DNA of 64,000 nucleotides, taken from IMG/VR virus record IMGVR_UViG_3300022074_000027, positions 1 to 64,000 of that record; one strand, 5' to 3'. The notes beneath the pieces were generated by a model. That model searched no databases. It saw only the letters and a list, made by a program, of their open reading frames with translations, and was not told where the DNA came from. The stretch comes from a virus. The first letter of the stretch is position 1. The number at the start of each line of letters is the position of its first letter. Positions 49,210 through 57,146 of this stretch are shown one piece after another. Position numbers and translations under genes: made by a program.

Positions 49210-49617
49210 CTACTCCTCTTTCTTTTTTCCAATATTATATTTTGTTTCTAGTTTCCAATTTTCTTTATCTTTAAAACTGATAACTTTAATTTGCGATAAA
49301 GGTGCAGCTTCTACTTCACTTTCCTTTACCACTTTTACTAATCCCCAATCTGATAATAGATTAGAAATAGTATTTCTTCTTGCAATATCATTCTCTGATA
49401 AGTTTGTATCCTTACCATCTAATGCAAATAATTCTTTGAAATGTACGATATAATATTTACCTTGCTTGTGCAATATATGACAAGACTGAAATAGTGTTTT
49501 TTCTTTTCTTGAAGCGACACCAATACGAGAGAGGGTTTCACGAACCTTGAGAAAGTCATCTGGTTCTTTAAGAGCAACTTCTAACATATTGTCTGGCTTC
49601 CACGATACTTCATTCAT
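49210..49617 (-). CDS. regA: RegA translational repressor
   Basis: 135 residues. Strong alignment in mind with T4 RegA: LKEPDDFLKVRETLSRIGVA, LFQSCHILHKQGKYYIVHFKE, SNLLSDWGLV and KVISFKDKENWKLETKY. RegA binds AU-rich ribosome binding sites of early phage mRNAs and blocks their translation. Position after gp62 matches T4 (45-44-62-regA-43). ATGA overlap with gp62. Confidence 0.93.
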   Translation of the reverse strand: MNEVSWKPDNMLEVALKEPDDFLKVRETLSRIGVASRKEKTLFQSCHILHKQGKYYIVHFKELFALDGKDTNLSENDIARRNTISNLLSDWGLVKVVKESEVEAAPLSQIKVISFKDKENWKLETKYNIGKKKEE

Positions 49618-50000
49618 TTTTTTCCACCTTTATTCAATTTATCTTTGATGGTGGCGATTTGTTCGTCAGTAAGTATGTTTAGTGCTGTTCTTGCTTTTTC
49701 ATTGTTATAACCAAAGAATTCTTTGACATACTCTAGATTTTTTTCTTTACTCGCCTTCATCCAAGAAGCGTATCTTTTTTGCTTCTTTAGACTATTTAGT
49801 AAAAAATCATATTGTAACTTATTATCTAAATGACAATGTTTATTCATCTCATTTATCAACATAATAGTATCATTAAATGGTGCAAGACATTTATTGATTA
49901 TAAATGCTGGATACTTTTTCTCATATAGAGGGTCATCACCGTCCATGAGATTATTTTTATCTTCATTAATTGATTTTAGGTATTGTTTAAGTTCATACAT
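49614..50000 (-). CDS. 62: Clamp loader small subunit gp62
   Basis: 128 residues from ATG 50000 (TAATG with the upstream gene). Helical, with LKQYLKSINEDKNNLMDGDD and KYPAFIINKCLAPFNDTIML as in T4-like gp62. With gp44 it loads gp45 on DNA. Identity is supported by position between gp44 and regA. Confidence 0.88.
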   Translation of the reverse strand: MYELKQYLKSINEDKNNLMDGDDPLYEKKYPAFIINKCLAPFNDTIMLINEMNKHCHLDNKLQYDFLLNSLKKQKRYASWMKASKEKNLEYVKEFFGYNNEKARTALNILTDEQIATIKDKLNKGGKK

Positions 50001-50170
50001 TACCACCACCCCATAACTCTACCATTACCAGTAATAATCATTAAACAAGTAATAATATGTAATAAGAACCAAGGAGTCCTCATTATCAAGTGTATGTGGT
50101 CATCTTTCTTGTCATCATCATATGCATGACTACCCATGGCTTTACACCAGTATTTCCAAAGATTGTTCAT
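50000..50170 (-). CDS. Small membrane protein between gp44 and gp62 (56 aa)
   Basis: 56 residues from ATG 50170, overlapping gp44 as ATGA and gp62 as TAATG. His/Asp-rich middle (GSHAYDDDKKDDHIHL) then a hydrophobic helix (FLLHIITCLMIITG). An insertion relative to T4, where gp44 and gp62 are adjacent. Function unknown. Confidence 0.65.
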   Translation of the reverse strand: MNNLWKYWCKAMGSHAYDDDKKDDHIHLIMRTPWFLLHIITCLMIITGNGRVMGWW

Positions 50171-51102
50171 TTGAATTGACAGTTCTGCATAAGTTCTGTC
50201 ATACACGCAAGAAGATTTATTTCTTGGTCTGCGACAAAGGCGGATTTGTAACTGTAGTCAGCAAGTACAAGAACAGCATTGGGGATAGTGCGACCATCCA
50301 AATTATCATAAAGGGAATCGTAAATCCTACGATAAATACGGCTTGGGTCATTATCAAGGTTGTTGACAATCCATCTACGAACATTGGTAAACTCTTTGTT
50401 TTTAAGAAATGATAACAGTTCTTTAACTGAGTCTTCAGATAAGTTAACCAGTATTCCAGCATCTATTTCCCCACTTGCACTATACCTTTGCAATTCATTC
50501 AGAACTCTTCTCCAATCTGGAAAGAACTTTTGAATTAAACTTGCAACTACTTTTTTATTATAGTGTATTTGTTCATTATTTAGGATTACTTCACACCTAT
50601 TCATGAAATCCATTGCAAGTTGAGGTTTTTCTCCAGCAGGAATACGAAACTCTACTGTAGAACATCTACTGTGTAGTGGTTCAATAATACGATTACGAAA
50701 GTTACAAGTAAGAATGAATCCACAATTCTTACTAAACTCTTCTATGAAACCACGAAGCGCTGGTTGTGTAGATTGTGGATTAAGATAATCTGCTTCATCA
50801 AGAATAACATATTTTCTTCCACCCTCTAAACTTACAGTAGATGCAAAGTTTTTGATTTTGTTTCTAAGTACATCAATACCAGATTCTTCAGAACCGTTAA
50901 TCATCATGTAAGTACAACCAAGTTGTTCTAACATTGCTTTTGCAACTGTAGTTTTTCCACAACCAGCTGAACCAGACAGTAGTAGATTCGGTGATTCACC
51001 ATTTTGTACAAACTTTTGGAAAGTTTTCTTCAATTCACTTGGAAGTATCGCATCCTCAATTGTGGTTGGACGATACTTCTCAACCCATAACATTTCATTC
51101 AT
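50167..51102 (-). CDS. 44: Clamp loader ATPase gp44
   Basis: 311 residues, AAA+ family. Walker A GSAGCGKTT (44-52), Walker B ILDEADYLN (DEAD at 102-105), arginine-finger motif SRC (145-147). Four gp44 with one gp62 load the gp45 clamp. Separated from gp45 by 14 bp. Confidence 0.94.
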   Translation of the reverse strand: MNEMLWVEKYRPTTIEDAILPSELKKTFQKFVQNGESPNLLLSGSAGCGKTTVAKAMLEQLGCTYMMINGSEESGIDVLRNKIKNFASTVSLEGGRKYVILDEADYLNPQSTQPALRGFIEEFSKNCGFILTCNFRNRIIEPLHSRCSTVEFRIPAGEKPQLAMDFMNRCEVILNNEQIHYNKKVVASLIQKFFPDWRRVLNELQRYSASGEIDAGILVNLSEDSVKELLSFLKNKEFTNVRRWIVNNLDNDPSRIYRRIYDSLYDNLDGRTIPNAVLVLADYSYKSAFVADQEINLLACMTELMQNCQFK

Positions 51103-51116
51103 AAAAAAGATTTTCC

Positions 51117-51770
51117 TTAAGCAGTTTCTAATGCGATAAAGTATTCAATGTTCTTACTAACATTTTTGAACTTTGAAATACCTTTAGTAGATACTTCTAC
51201 TTCATAGTCACCACTTAAAAGTTTTAGGTTTTCAACCTTAAAGAAAAACTTTTGATTTGGTGTTGCACCTTCTCCTACTTCAATGGAAAAATTATTTGAT
51301 GTATCATTTTTTCTATCTGATACCCTAAGTAACATAATACCAACATCACCAGTATCAAGAACCATATCTGGTGCATTTAGAACACTTGCAGCCTTCAATA
51401 CTTTATTAAACGTATCTTTAGTTAGTGTAAAAGTTGCATCTGAAGTTGGAAAAGTTATATCAGATTTTGGGGTAGTTACTACAGTAGGGTCACTATAGAA
51501 ATATTTTAGAGATTGATTGCCTTCCCACATTCTAACACTATTCTCACCAAAATCTAATTCTGGGTCATTAAATAATGACATTGCAGACAACCACTCATTT
51601 AAGTCATAAATTGCAAATTCAGTTTCAAACGTATCTGGTAGTTCTGCAATAGATACAATGTTCTTCATTGAACTCATTGTAGCAATTTTATTACCAGTAT
51701 TTACTAAAAGATTGGAATTAATATTTGCATAATTTTTTAAGATTTCTCTTGTTTCATTCGATAGTTTCAT
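51117..51770 (-). CDS. 45: Sliding clamp gp45
   Basis: 217 residues from ATG 51770. Beta-rich fold beginning KLSNETREILKNYANIN, with NLLVNTGNKIATMSSMKNIV, as in T4 gp45. A homotrimeric ring for polymerase and, in late transcription, the mobile enhancer acting with gp33 and gp55. Own early promoter whose -35 is nested in the hsp20 terminator. Confidence 0.92.
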   Translation of the reverse strand: MKLSNETREILKNYANINSNLLVNTGNKIATMSSMKNIVSIAELPDTFETEFAIYDLNEWLSAMSLFNDPELDFGENSVRMWEGNQSLKYFYSDPTVVTTPKSDITFPTSDATFTLTKDTFNKVLKAASVLNAPDMVLDTGDVGIMLLRVSDRKNDTSNNFSIEVGEGATPNQKFFFKVENLKLLSGDYEVEVSTKGISKFKNVSKNIEYFIALETA

Positions 51771-51801
51771 CACGAATCACTCCTATAATTAATTTAACAT
51801 T

Positions 51802-51830
51802 ACTATACAATAAAAAGGGGGGAAAGTCAA
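51802..51830 (-). promoter_or_regulatory. Early promoter of the clamp operon, nested in a terminator
   Basis: TTGACT (51825-51830), 17-bp spacer, TATAGT (51802-51807). The whole -35 lies in the loop of the preceding terminator hairpin. Confidence 0.8.
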
Positions 51831-51842
51831 GTCCCCCCTTTT
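51813..51842 (-). terminator. Intrinsic terminator after hsp20
   Basis: AAAAGGGGGG/CCCCCCTTTT stem (51813-51822 and 51833-51842) with the 10-nt loop ACTTGACTTT on the minus strand, ending in TTTTTATT. It ends hsp20 and contains the gp45 -35. Confidence 0.85.
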
Positions 51843-51853
51843 ACTTTGACAGA

Positions 51854-52309
51854 TTACTTAATAGTAATCATTTTTGGTTTTTTCTCTTCTGGTACGATTC
51901 TTTCAAGTTCGATAGTCAACATACCATTTTCGAGTTTTGCACCGTTTACAACGATATCATCTGCAAGGGTAAACTTTCTTGTAAAGTTTCTCTGTGAAAT
52001 ACCTTTGTAAAGAGTATACTCATCAGTTGCACCTTTATCTTTATCCTTAACTGATTTAACAGTAAGAGAACCCTCTGCAACTTCAATTTCAATATCTTTC
52101 TTATCGAAACCAGCTAGTGCCATTTCAATTTCAAATTTGAAATCTTCTGTCTTTTGGATATTATAAGGTGGATAACCACTACTTTCCATTTGGTGAGTTG
52201 CATAATCAAACAATCTATCAAATTGTCTGTCGAAACCTACGCTATATGGAATTAATGAGTTAGTATCAAACGCTTGAAGAGCGCTTTTTAAATTGCTAAG
52301 ATTTGTCAT
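51854..52309 (-). CDS. hsp20: Small heat-shock protein Hsp20
   Basis: 151 residues, IbpA/alpha-crystallin type. N-terminal LIPYSVGFDRQFDRLFDY, the crystallin domain from YPPYNIQKTEDFKFEIEMAL, and the A-x-L-x-N-G-x-L-type signature (GAKLENGMLTIEL), ending KPKMITIK. Prevents aggregation during virion assembly or stress. Common in marine T4-like phages. AGGAGA ribosome binding site; own promoter and terminator. Confidence 0.94.
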   Translation of the reverse strand: MTNLSNLKSALQAFDTNSLIPYSVGFDRQFDRLFDYATHQMESSGYPPYNIQKTEDFKFEIEMALAGFDKKDIEIEVAEGSLTVKSVKDKDKGATDEYTLYKGISQRNFTRKFTLADDIVVNGAKLENGMLTIELERIVPEEKKPKMITIK

Positions 52310-52368
52310 TTTATATCTCCTATGTTAGCAAGATTAAATTTGTAGACCCATTTTGGCATCTACAGTTA

Positions 52369-52398
52369 TATATATGGGGATTGAATCTTAGAAGTCAA
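52369..52398 (-). promoter_or_regulatory. Promoter of hsp20
   Basis: TTGACT (52393-52398), 18-bp spacer, TATATA (52369-52374). The sequence GGGG-GTTGA ... TCAA-TCCCC around it can form a hairpin, so this promoter may also be part of a terminator for the DUF932 gene. Confidence 0.65.
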
Positions 52399-52417
52399 CC
52401 CCCACACATAATTTTTT

Positions 52418-53359
52418 TTAAGCGACTTCTGCCATTTCTAATGCAGTATTAAGTGCTTTCATTTTAGTCTTACGATTTCTTCCATACCAAGATGAAGTCA
52501 ATCGACCATCAGCAGACCTACCTTGAACATGGTCATTCAAGTAAGTTACTGTATTGAACGCTTGCCAGAACGTACCCTCTCCAAACTTTGCACCAGGCTG
52601 TGTCTGAAGATTTTCAAGTCCTAGTTTTGCATTTAAAGAAGTAGTTGGGAATACACCATCAACTTTTTCTTTTGCAGGCGAACCAAAAACAGTATTAAAG
52701 TACTGAACAATATTCTCTGAAGTGTACCTTTTTGAACCAAGGAACTCTGCCATTGTTTTATATTGTTCTAGTTTCTCTCTTGCAATACCAAGAGTATCTT
52801 TAACTTCAGAAGAGTCAAACTCTTTTCTGTGGTTAACCTTTAACATTGCATCACTCTCTTTACTAAGAGAAAGAGTCAATGTGTTATTACATACAACACG
52901 AATTGGTGTCATACGAATATCAATCGCTTTACCGAATTGATGAGGATTTGAAAACAGAAAATAATTCTCTGTAACATCACCTTTAAACAACTCAAAAGAG
53001 TCATTTGTTTTTGCAAGTGCCCAGACCATTTTACCATTGTCTAGAGAACCAGCAGTATGCATTTGCATATCCCCTGCTTTTACATATTCTTCAAAGAAGT
53101 TGAAAGCATCAGCGTTCTGAACTGGATTCCAACCCTTACCAACAACATCAAGTACTGAACCGTCAGAAGACCTTACAAGTGCTTGTTTGTTTTTGATGAC
53201 AGTACCACCAGCAGTTACTAAGTCTTGTTTTTCTACAGACCAATCAACTCCTGCTTTTTGCATCATTTGTTCTGGTGTCAAGTCATCAATAACTTTTACA
53301 CCTAGACCATGCCAAGGTAACTCTCCAGCGTAGGCCATTGTTTCTACCATATGTGCCAT
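52418..53359 (-). CDS. DUF932 / phage-plasmid-like protein
   Basis: 313 residues. DUF932 pattern: N-terminal MVETMAYAGELPWHGLGVKV, SDGSVLDVVGKGWNPVQN, MTPIRVVCNNTLTLSL and a C-terminal LNDHVQGRSADGRLTSSWYG block. Such proteins are widespread on phages and plasmids without proven activity. First gene behind an early promoter module. Likely early-expressed. Confidence 0.85.
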   Translation of the reverse strand: MAHMVETMAYAGELPWHGLGVKVIDDLTPEQMMQKAGVDWSVEKQDLVTAGGTVIKNKQALVRSSDGSVLDVVGKGWNPVQNADAFNFFEEYVKAGDMQMHTAGSLDNGKMVWALAKTNDSFELFKGDVTENYFLFSNPHQFGKAIDIRMTPIRVVCNNTLTLSLSKESDAMLKVNHRKEFDSSEVKDTLGIAREKLEQYKTMAEFLGSKRYTSENIVQYFNTVFGSPAKEKVDGVFPTTSLNAKLGLENLQTQPGAKFGEGTFWQAFNTVTYLNDHVQGRSADGRLTSSWYGRNRKTKMKALNTALEMAEVA

Positions 53360-53402
53360 ATTTAATCTCCTATCTCTATGACTGATTCTTTATTATGTAT
53401 AT

Positions 53403-53431
53403 ACTATACCATGTTATTAAAACAAAGTCAA
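53403..53431 (-). promoter_or_regulatory. Early promoter module
   Basis: TTGACT (53426-53431), 17-bp spacer (TTGTTTT...AACATGG), TATAGT (53403-53408), then ATATACATAAT. Same extended pattern as the 12852 and 17681 modules. Confidence 0.85.
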
Positions 53432-53997
53432 GTCTCTTTCAAGAATTGTTTTTCGTAATCTAAGTATTCTTGTGGGATATCAATTGGAAACTCTCCACCA
53501 ATATTATAAGTTCCCTCTTTTTCATTCCATAGTCTTAATCCCAATACTTTATACTTGTCTTTGATTGAATACTTTAAAAAGGTTTCACCAGTTTTTAATC
53601 CATAAAACCCAGAGTTACCTTTTGGTGATTGTAAACTTAATTGGATATTTTCTTCTTTAGTAGTATAGATAATTTGAGTACCTTTTAAAGACCACTCAAT
53701 AAAATCATCTACATTTTCTACTAAATACCAATTATCTAACAAAAACTGTCCATATAATTGTGGCATCATGAAATGGTCTTTTGTAATTAAAGGTTTACCA
53801 TTTGCATCTTGTTTCTTTTCATCTTTATAATCTTGAGCAGTTTCAGTTCTCCAACCAGAGTCAGTTGTTTTCTGTAGTGCTTCATAAAAAGTTCTAGTCC
53901 AAAGTCTAGGGTCGTACAAATTACCACTTTTCCAATGATGAATATTTGTAGAGTAAAACCTATGACACTCTTTCAATGTATTTTCTAATTTTGACAT
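53428..53997 (-). CDS. Hypothetical protein (189 aa)
   Basis: 189 residues from ATG 53997, with GAGAGGA upstream. Tryptophan- and tyrosine-rich (NIHHWKSGNLYDPRLWTRTF, PQLYGQFLLDNWYLVENVDD). No motif recognised. Last codons hold the next promoter's -35. In an early accessory island. Confidence 0.6.
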   Translation of the reverse strand: MSKLENTLKECHRFYSTNIHHWKSGNLYDPRLWTRTFYEALQKTTDSGWRTETAQDYKDEKKQDANGKPLITKDHFMMPQLYGQFLLDNWYLVENVDDFIEWSLKGTQIIYTTKEENIQLSLQSPKGNSGFYGLKTGETFLKYSIKDKYKVLGLRLWNEKEGTYNIGGEFPIDIPQEYLDYEKQFLKET

Positions 53998-54022
53998 ATT
54001 TCCTCTCTCATTGTTACGAATC

Positions 54023-54051
54023 ATCTTACCATGTTTTCAAAACAATGTCAA
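54023..54051 (-). promoter_or_regulatory. Early promoter module
   Basis: TTGACA (54046-54051), 17-bp spacer (TTGTTTTGAAAACATGG), TAAGAT (54023-54028). Very similar to the 16991 module. Confidence 0.8.
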
Positions 54052-54995
54052 TCATTATCTGAAATAATTTGGTTTTGAAATTCCCAATCTGGAGCCGTAT
54101 AGTTCGGTGAGTTTATCAACTCTGCCTGTTTTAATACTTGTTCCTCATAAGATGAAAAGATATTCTTTCTTGACTTTCTTGCAAATGGAATTTGTTGTGC
54201 ATCTAAATCATGAAATGCAGTAACAATCTTTACCTTGGTATCTGCACCAAATTCTTCTTTTACTTTCATTACTGCATCAAAGTTTGCTTTGTCTGCTCTC
54301 CTTGATTCTTCATGTACAGTTCCAAAAGACTTTATTACAGTTTTTATAAATGGCAAATTTTTTTCAATCTCTAATGCAACTGATTTTAAGACACTCTCTT
54401 TAATTGTTGCAACAAATTCTACAGCGGTCTTTAGGGTTTTTGCAATTTCAATTTTCATTGAATTCAACTCTGTTTTTTTGGTAACTTGTAACTCCTTTAA
54501 AACTTGTGTTATATCAGACTCTAAGATTTTTTTACCATCTTCTTCCATTTCTTTTAGAGTTAATTTTGCAGTTTGAATTATATCATCATCATTTCTAAAC
54601 TCTTGTCCAAAATCATGACCTTTTTCTCTTGAATTTTCTATACTCTGAGCAATTCTTTTATTTCTTTTTGTATCAAATTTTACAACTGCAACCCACATTT
54701 CTTTTTCACCAGCAGACTCATGTCCTTGATATCTATGATTGCCTGTTAATAAATCATACTTACCAGTTTCTTCATTAAACTCAACCATTGGTGGTTCATA
54801 TGCAAAAGGTAAATAATCACCTTTCATTATTGCATTTTTAATTTTTTTAACTCTTTCTTTTTTTGCTGGTTTCTTTCTCGCATGATTTATTATGTTAAAT
54901 TCAATATCTGTAATCGACAACCACACTAATTCTACACTTATTAGACCAACATAATTTGGTTTTACTACTGTTTGTTTTCTTGAAATATTTGACAC
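54048..54995 (-). CDS. ParB/Srx-like nuclease-domain protein
   Basis: 315 residues, GTG start at 54995. The N-terminal ParB-like fold shows ISVELVWLSITDIEF, then KYDLLTGNHRYQGHE with the G-x-H-R signature, and SIENSREKGHD. The C-terminal two-thirds is helical. ParB-like domains bind CTP and DNA or act as nucleases. It lies near a DNA methyltransferase, a pairing seen on plasmids and phages. Specific function unknown. Confidence 0.72.
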   Translation of the reverse strand: MSNISRKQTVVKPNYVGLISVELVWLSITDIEFNIINHARKKPAKKERVKKIKNAIMKGDYLPFAYEPPMVEFNEETGKYDLLTGNHRYQGHESAGEKEMWVAVVKFDTKRNKRIAQSIENSREKGHDFGQEFRNDDDIIQTAKLTLKEMEEDGKKILESDITQVLKELQVTKKTELNSMKIEIAKTLKTAVEFVATIKESVLKSVALEIEKNLPFIKTVIKSFGTVHEESRRADKANFDAVMKVKEEFGADTKVKIVTAFHDLDAQQIPFARKSRKNIFSSYEEQVLKQAELINSPNYTAPDWEFQNQIISDND

Positions 54996-55024
54996 TATTT
55001 TACCTCTTTTTTTGATTCTCTATT

Positions 55025-55053
55025 ATACTACCATGTTCTAAGAACAAAGTCAA
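55025..55053 (-). promoter_or_regulatory. Early promoter module
   Basis: TTGACT (55048-55053), 17-bp spacer (TTGTTC...GAACATGG), TAGTAT (55025-55030), leader AGAATCAAAAAAAGAGG like the 11638 module. Confidence 0.8.
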
Positions 55054-55057
55054 GTCA

Positions 55058-55408
55058 CTATGCAACATTTCTTAATGTTCTTGACCTATCTGGGTGTCTT
55101 AACTTTCTTAATGCTTTAGCTTGGATAGAACGGATTCTTTCTCCTGTTACACTAAATTGTTGTCCGACCTCTTCTAAAGTATGGTCAGTATCCATACCAA
55201 TACCATATCTCATTCTTAGGACTCTTTCTTCTTTAGGAGTCAAAGTTGATAAGACTTTTGTAATAGCTTCTCTTATTTCAAAATCTAAAACTTCAGGCAT
55301 TTCATAAGTATCTTCTAAAGTTTCAAATGACTCAAAAGGTTCTTTCTCATACTTGTTAAATAAATTTGTTCTATCCATATATCTATTTCTAAAAACGCCT
55401 GGGGTCAT
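55058..55408 (-). CDS. Stand-alone sigma70 region 4 protein
   Basis: 116 residues from ATG 55408 (AAAGGA upstream). Residues ~42-75 match sigma region 4.1 ([21 protein letters not shown]) and 78-106 the region 4.2 helix-turn-helix ([20 protein letters not shown] then [10 protein letters not shown]), close to bacterial RpoD. Regions 1-3 are absent: the first 40 residues are a short unrelated leader. Region 4 contacts the -35 element and the polymerase beta flap. Could redirect host polymerase to TTGAC-type phage promoters or compete with host sigma. Distinct from gp55. Confidence 0.88.
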   Translation of the reverse strand: MTPGVFRNRYMDRTNLFNKYEKEPFESFETLEDTYEMPEVLDFEIREAITKVLSTLTPKEERVLRMRYGIGMDTDHTLEEVGQQFSVTGERIRSIQAKALRKLRHPDRSRTLRNVA

Positions 55409-55438
55409 AATTTTTCCTTTCTCTTTCATTATGTATAT

Positions 55439-55467
55439 ACTATAGCATTGTTTTCATAACAAGTCAA
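55439..55467 (-). promoter_or_regulatory. Early promoter module of the sigma-like gene
   Basis: TTGACT (55462-55467), 17-bp spacer (TGTTATGAAAACAATGC), TATAGT (55439-55444), followed by ATATACATAAT. Confidence 0.8.
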
Positions 55468-55470
55468 GGC

Positions 55471-55497
55471 ATTTATAAAATCCTTTAAAATCAAGGA
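55471..55497 (-). terminator. Weak intrinsic terminator after the methyltransferase
   Basis: Stem TCCTT/AAGGA (55481-55485 and 55493-55497) with a 7-nt loop, followed by TTTTATAAAT on the minus strand. Short stem, so termination is probably partial. Confidence 0.5.
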
Positions 55498-55513
55498 CTT
55501 ATCTTTATATTTT

Positions 55514-56854
55514 TTACATGAAATTCATTAATGGTGCGAATCGATTGATTCTTGATTCTGCGATTTCAAAGTATTCTTTTTCTTTCTCAATACCGATAAA
55601 ATCAAACCCCTCGTCTTTTGCAGCCATGCCTGTAGAACCACTTCCCATAAATGGGTCAAGAACTGTACCACCTTTTGGTGTAACCATTCTACATAAGTAT
55701 CTCATTAGGTCAACAGGCTTTACAGTTGGGTGCGTATTCTTTCTTTCAATAACTCTGTTTAAACCAATACCTTGTCCTTTATCGTAACCCTCACCTTTAC
55801 TTTGAGCTCCACCAGACATACCCATCTTTTTAGTTTCAAAATTATCTAATCCATCATTTCTTTCTGACTTAGAAGTTTTTGGGCAATAGAAAAACCTTGC
55901 CCATTCTGTTTCTAATCCATCATGCATAACATTTGCTGGAAATCTACCTCTAGGGTCTGCATCTGCATATTGTGTTCCCTCTGCTTTCATACCAGAGTTT
56001 CCATCTGTCCAAACTCCATCTTCACTTCTAGATTTACGAACTACTTTTTTTCTTGCAACATTTTCTGTTTGACCAAAACTTAGTTTGTCAATACCAATTG
56101 TTTCTTTCGATTGTTTACCAACATCTTTAAAATCTGGATTTGTATCTGGATACTTTGCATCATTACCCTCTATCCTACAACCATCAATATTGATTGCACC
56201 AGTTCCATGTTTCAATACATTATCTACAATAGAACTTTCTGATAAAGGTTTTCTTGCCATCACTATAGGTTCGTGTGCTGGTTTCAATGCAGTTCCCCAG
56301 CCTTCCCATTCAGAATTACCTTTTGTGTAAATATGATTTCCAGATGTATTATTAGAGTTCCAACCATTATCATCATCAAATGGTTTTACATTTCTAGTTC
56401 TTTCTCCTACTGCAACTCTGTCGTTACCTTGTTTCTTATCAACTGCTTTTCCCATATCCATACTCTTAGGAAAACCACTTCCATATAACCACATCATCTG
56501 GTCACGAATCTCAAATCCAGCATCTTCAATTGCAACTGCCATTCTATGATAATTACGAGAGGCAGAAAATGCAAGTAGATGTCCACCTGGCTTTAATAGT
56601 TTCAATGCAAGTTCCCAAGTTTCTGGTCTAAATGCAATATCTCCACCATCCCACTCTTTACCCATAAATCCAGTTGATGCTCTTGCATATGCACCATCTG
56701 TTCCAAACTGTGCTGGTGCAGAGTTTTCTTTACCAAATCGTTTTACAATAGATGTCAAGTGATATGGTGGGTCAGTAACAACTGAATCCACTTGTACTCC
56801 ATCATCAATTAGTTTCTGCATTTCTTCAATGCAATCTCCATTAATTATCATCAT
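55514..56854 (-). CDS. DNA N6-adenine/N4-cytosine methyltransferase
   Basis: 446 residues, beta-type order: VVTDPPYH (motif IV, residues ~26-33) near the N-terminus and LDPFMGSGSTGMAA (motif I) near the C-terminus, with THPTVKPVDLMRYL between. The long middle contains a target-recognition region. It methylates adenine N6 or cytosine N4. No cognate restriction enzyme is seen; it may protect phage DNA. Its start overlaps the DUF1599-like gene by 14 bp. Confidence 0.9.
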   Translation of the reverse strand: MMIINGDCIEEMQKLIDDGVQVDSVVTDPPYHLTSIVKRFGKENSAPAQFGTDGAYARASTGFMGKEWDGGDIAFRPETWELALKLLKPGGHLLAFSASRNYHRMAVAIEDAGFEIRDQMMWLYGSGFPKSMDMGKAVDKKQGNDRVAVGERTRNVKPFDDDNGWNSNNTSGNHIYTKGNSEWEGWGTALKPAHEPIVMARKPLSESSIVDNVLKHGTGAINIDGCRIEGNDAKYPDTNPDFKDVGKQSKETIGIDKLSFGQTENVARKKVVRKSRSEDGVWTDGNSGMKAEGTQYADADPRGRFPANVMHDGLETEWARFFYCPKTSKSERNDGLDNFETKKMGMSGGAQSKGEGYDKGQGIGLNRVIERKNTHPTVKPVDLMRYLCRMVTPKGGTVLDPFMGSGSTGMAAKDEGFDFIGIEKEKEYFEIAESRINRFAPLMNFM

Positions 56855-57146
56855 TATTTTCCTCGTAAAGAATTAGTGCAATTAGAGCATAGTTTGCCAT
56901 ATCAACTAAAGTATCTTTAATACTTTCATCTTTTACTTTTAGTTTCTCTTTCTTTGCAAACCCCATAATACGACTAAACTTATCTCCGATACGAACACAA
57001 CAACCTTTCCATGCTGGAATACCAGCCATTTCACAAGTTCTGAAGTTTGCAAATACATCTTCTGCACTTGCATAGTCATGTCGTTTTGCATCATGAGTTT
57101 TCTTCATTTCTTCTAACAATTGATAAAATCGTTCACTTTGATTCAT
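56841..57146 (-). CDS. DUF1599/MazG-like small protein
   Basis: 101 residues. KRHDYASAEDVFANFR, IPAWKGCCVRIGDKFSRIM, then SIKDTLVDMANYALIALIL with acidic E/D helix. This pattern belongs to MazG-like/DUF1599 nucleotide-binding proteins of phages, perhaps nucleotide pyrophosphatases. Overlaps gp46 (TAATG). Confidence 0.75.
   Translation of the reverse strand: MNQSERFYQLLEEMKKTHDAKRHDYASAEDVFANFRTCEMAGIPAWKGCCVRIGDKFSRIMGFAKKEKLKVKDESIKDTLVDMANYALIALILYEENNDDN

Noticed and set aside
55471-55480. TATAAATG as a late promoter
   Set aside because: It falls in the U tract of a terminator-like hairpin and differs from TATAAATA at the last base.
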